DNA of 33,128 nt, taken from positions 1-33,128 of the forward strand of contig JBOFIR010000223.1 in NCBI GenBank assembly GCA_051650265.1, given 5' to 3'. The notes under the pieces were generated by a model. It did no database searches. It worked only from the letters and a program-made list of their open reading frames with translations, and was not told the DNA's origin. Positions 31,917 through 33,128 of the stretch are shown here, in pieces (position 1 is the first letter of the stretch; every line of letters starts with the position of its first letter). Made by a program: the position numbers and the translations under genes. Origin of the DNA: JBOFEH01 sp051650265 (GTDB lineage Bacteria; Bacillota; Clostridia; Lachnospirales; Cellulosilyticaceae).

Positions 31917-32978
31917 ATGAAAAGAGATGAAAAACATTATGTGGGCTGTCTTATAGGCGGAGCAATCGGAGATGCATGGGGTGCGCCGGTTGAGTTTATG
32001 AAGCTCAGTCAGATCAGGAAGCTGTTTGGAGAAGACGGTTTGACACACCTTGTGGCGCCAGCTGGCACATCCAAAGCGGTCATTACAGATGATACACAAA
32101 TGACCCTGTTCACTGCAGAAGGTATTTTACGTAGTATTGTACGGGCCAATCAAAAAAATATTGAGCGTACAACAAAAGATACAAATATGTTGATCTTTAG
32201 AGCTTATTTGAGATGGCTTTATACACAGGGGCTTAGTACACCTAACTGGGATGCCAAAAACTATGATGGTTGGCTAGTGAAGGTAGGTGGGCTACATGCC
32301 TATAGAGAGCCTGGTGTGACTTGTATCACCAGCTTGGGTAAAGGTATAATGGGGACAATGTTTAGACCTATCAATGATAGCAAGGGCTGTGGTACAGTGA
32401 TGCGTGTGGCGCCTATAGGGTTGATGGAAAAAGAGGCACACGTCTTCGAACTCGGTTGTATGAGTGGGGCCATTACACATGGACACCCTGAAGGATATCT
32501 TGCGGGGGGAGCTATGGCGTTACTCATCTATCATGTGATAGAAGGCGATCCACTTGAAGAAGCAGTGCAAAAGGTAGTTGAACGCCTTGGTCAGATAGAA
32601 GAAGGTGGTAGGTGTGTGAATTTACTGACCAAGGCAGTCACGCTTGCAAAAGAGGGGGATCCCTCTGCTGAGAAACTTACAATGTTGGGTGAGGGGTTTG
32701 CGGCGGACGAGGCACTGGCTATTGGGATCTATGCAGCACTGAGCTATCCTGATGACTTTGAGAAGGCGATTTGCCTTGCGATCAATCATGATGGGGACAG
32801 TGATACAACGGGTGCAATCACAGGTAATCTCATGGGCGCAAGTTTGGGGTTAGATGGTATTGCGGAGGTGCTGTTGGATAAAGTGGAACTGAGTAAAGAG
32901 ATCATTCAAATAGGTAAGGATCTGGCTAGAGGCTATGATGCGGATGAGGCTTGGCAAAAGAGATATCCAGGGTGGTAA
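31917..32978 (+). CDS. ADP-ribosylglycohydrolase (DraG/ARH family)
   Basis: A 353-residue all-helical hydrolase expected to remove ADP-ribose from a protein, nucleic acid or small molecule using two Mg2+ ions. The N-terminal GGAIGDAWGAPVEF (residues 14-27), the metal-binding ITDDTQMTLFTAEG (about 55-68) and the C-terminal DGDSDTTGAITGNLMGA (about 292-308) are the family pattern. The GHPEGYLAGGAMALLIY segment is also typical. DraG reverses modification of nitrogenase reductase, but no draT or nif gene is nearby, so substrate and role are open. It is a single-gene unit after the ilv-leu operon. Confidence 0.9.
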   Translation: MKRDEKHYVGCLIGGAIGDAWGAPVEFMKLSQIRKLFGEDGLTHLVAPAGTSKAVITDDTQMTLFTAEGILRSIVRANQKNIERTTKDTNMLIFRAYLRWLYTQGLSTPNWDAKNYDGWLVKVGGLHAYREPGVTCITSLGKGIMGTMFRPINDSKGCGTVMRVAPIGLMEKEAHVFELGCMSGAITHGHPEGYLAGGAMALLIYHVIEGDPLEEAVQKVVERLGQIEEGGRCVNLLTKAVTLAKEGDPSAEKLTMLGEGFAADEALAIGIYAALSYPDDFEKAICLAINHDGDSDTTGAITGNLMGASLGLDGIAEVLLDKVELSKEIIQIGKDLARGYDADEAWQKRYPGW

Positions 32979-32981
32979 GTA

Positions 32982-33013
32982 AGAGCAGTAACCTAGTCGG
33001 TTGCTGCTTTTTT
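32982..33013 (+). terminator. Terminator of the ADP-ribosylglycohydrolase gene
   Basis: A 12-bp stem (32982-32993 with 32999-33010, two wobbles), 5-base loop and six T (33008-33013), 3 bases after the stop codon. Confidence 0.9.
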
Positions 33014-33095
33014 GAGTCGTTGTAAGCTTGTCATAAAGAGTGTCTTCTAGTATATGAATAAGACAAGTCATGTTGGACAGAAAAGAGTGATAAAA

Positions 33096-33128
33096 ATGAA
33101 GCGCATGTTAGCTGTGATGATTGGAACT
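33096..33128 (+). CDS. Possible start of a further gene, cut by the window edge
   Basis: ATG at 33096 opens a frame (MKRMLAVMIGT) that runs off the window. Basic then hydrophobic residues would suit a signal peptide or membrane anchor. The upstream AGAGTGA is a modest ribosome site. An inverted repeat (CTTGTC 33027-33032, GACAAG 33062-33067) lies upstream. Eleven codons are too few to name the product. Confidence 0.35.
   Translation, partial: MKRMLAVMIGT

Overview
The window looks like chromosomal DNA from a low-GC, Gram-positive anaerobe of the class Clostridia, possibly Lachnospirales. This is inferred from gene content (an Lsa/CplR-like ABC-F protein, selenium-dependent molybdenum hydroxylase accessory genes, a group II ECF transporter, a LytTR/LiaF pair), strong AGGAGG ribosome binding sites and T-rich intrinsic terminators. 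I cannot name the species. No tRNA, rRNA, CRISPR array, insertion sequence or prophage gene is visible.

Layout. 1-452: the 3' end of a dihydropyrimidinase/D-hydantoinase-type gene and its terminator. 534-2158: an ABC-F ribosome-protection-type ATPase. 2133-6737: a five-gene operon behind a set of 11-bp-phased repeats, encoding a two-part ABC transporter, a membrane-anchored HExxH protein and an OmpR-type two-component system. 6747-8077: a LytTR regulator and a LiaF-like membrane protein behind a LytTR-style double site. 8126-9850: a chemoreceptor that converges, across a 50-bp perfect palindrome, on a secreted Xaa-Pro dipeptidyl-peptidase read leftward (12298-9914). 12444-13249: a CarD-family regulator behind a structured leader with a terminator. 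13305-15688: yqeC, yqeB and an xdhC-like gene with reversed domain order, all used for selenium-dependent molybdenum hydroxylases, though no hydroxylase gene is in view. 15752-19388: an ECF transporter (T, fused A-A and S) plus a secreted DUF4430 protein, probably a corrinoid uptake system.

19544-31726 is a complete branched-chain amino acid operon in the order ilvB1-ilvN-ilvC-leuA-leuC-leuD-leuB-ilvE-ilvD-ilvB2. A promoter and a short leader precede it; the leader contains an intrinsic terminator and a competing fold. The set covers pyruvate to valine and leucine, and the shared steps to isoleucine. It has two acetolactate synthase large subunits but one small subunit. The first large subunit has Leu where the substrate-selecting Trp is expected. 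The ketol-acid reductoisomerase has Tyr-Glu in place of the usual NADPH-binding Arg, suggesting NADH use. A terminator-like hairpin lies inside the operon between leuA and leuC. An ADP-ribosylglycohydrolase follows (31917-32978), and another gene may begin at the right edge.

The best candidates for undescribed biology are the transporter/metallopeptidase/two-component operon with its phased repeats, the leaders upstream of carD and ilvB1, and the cofactor and substrate changes predicted for IlvC and IlvB1.
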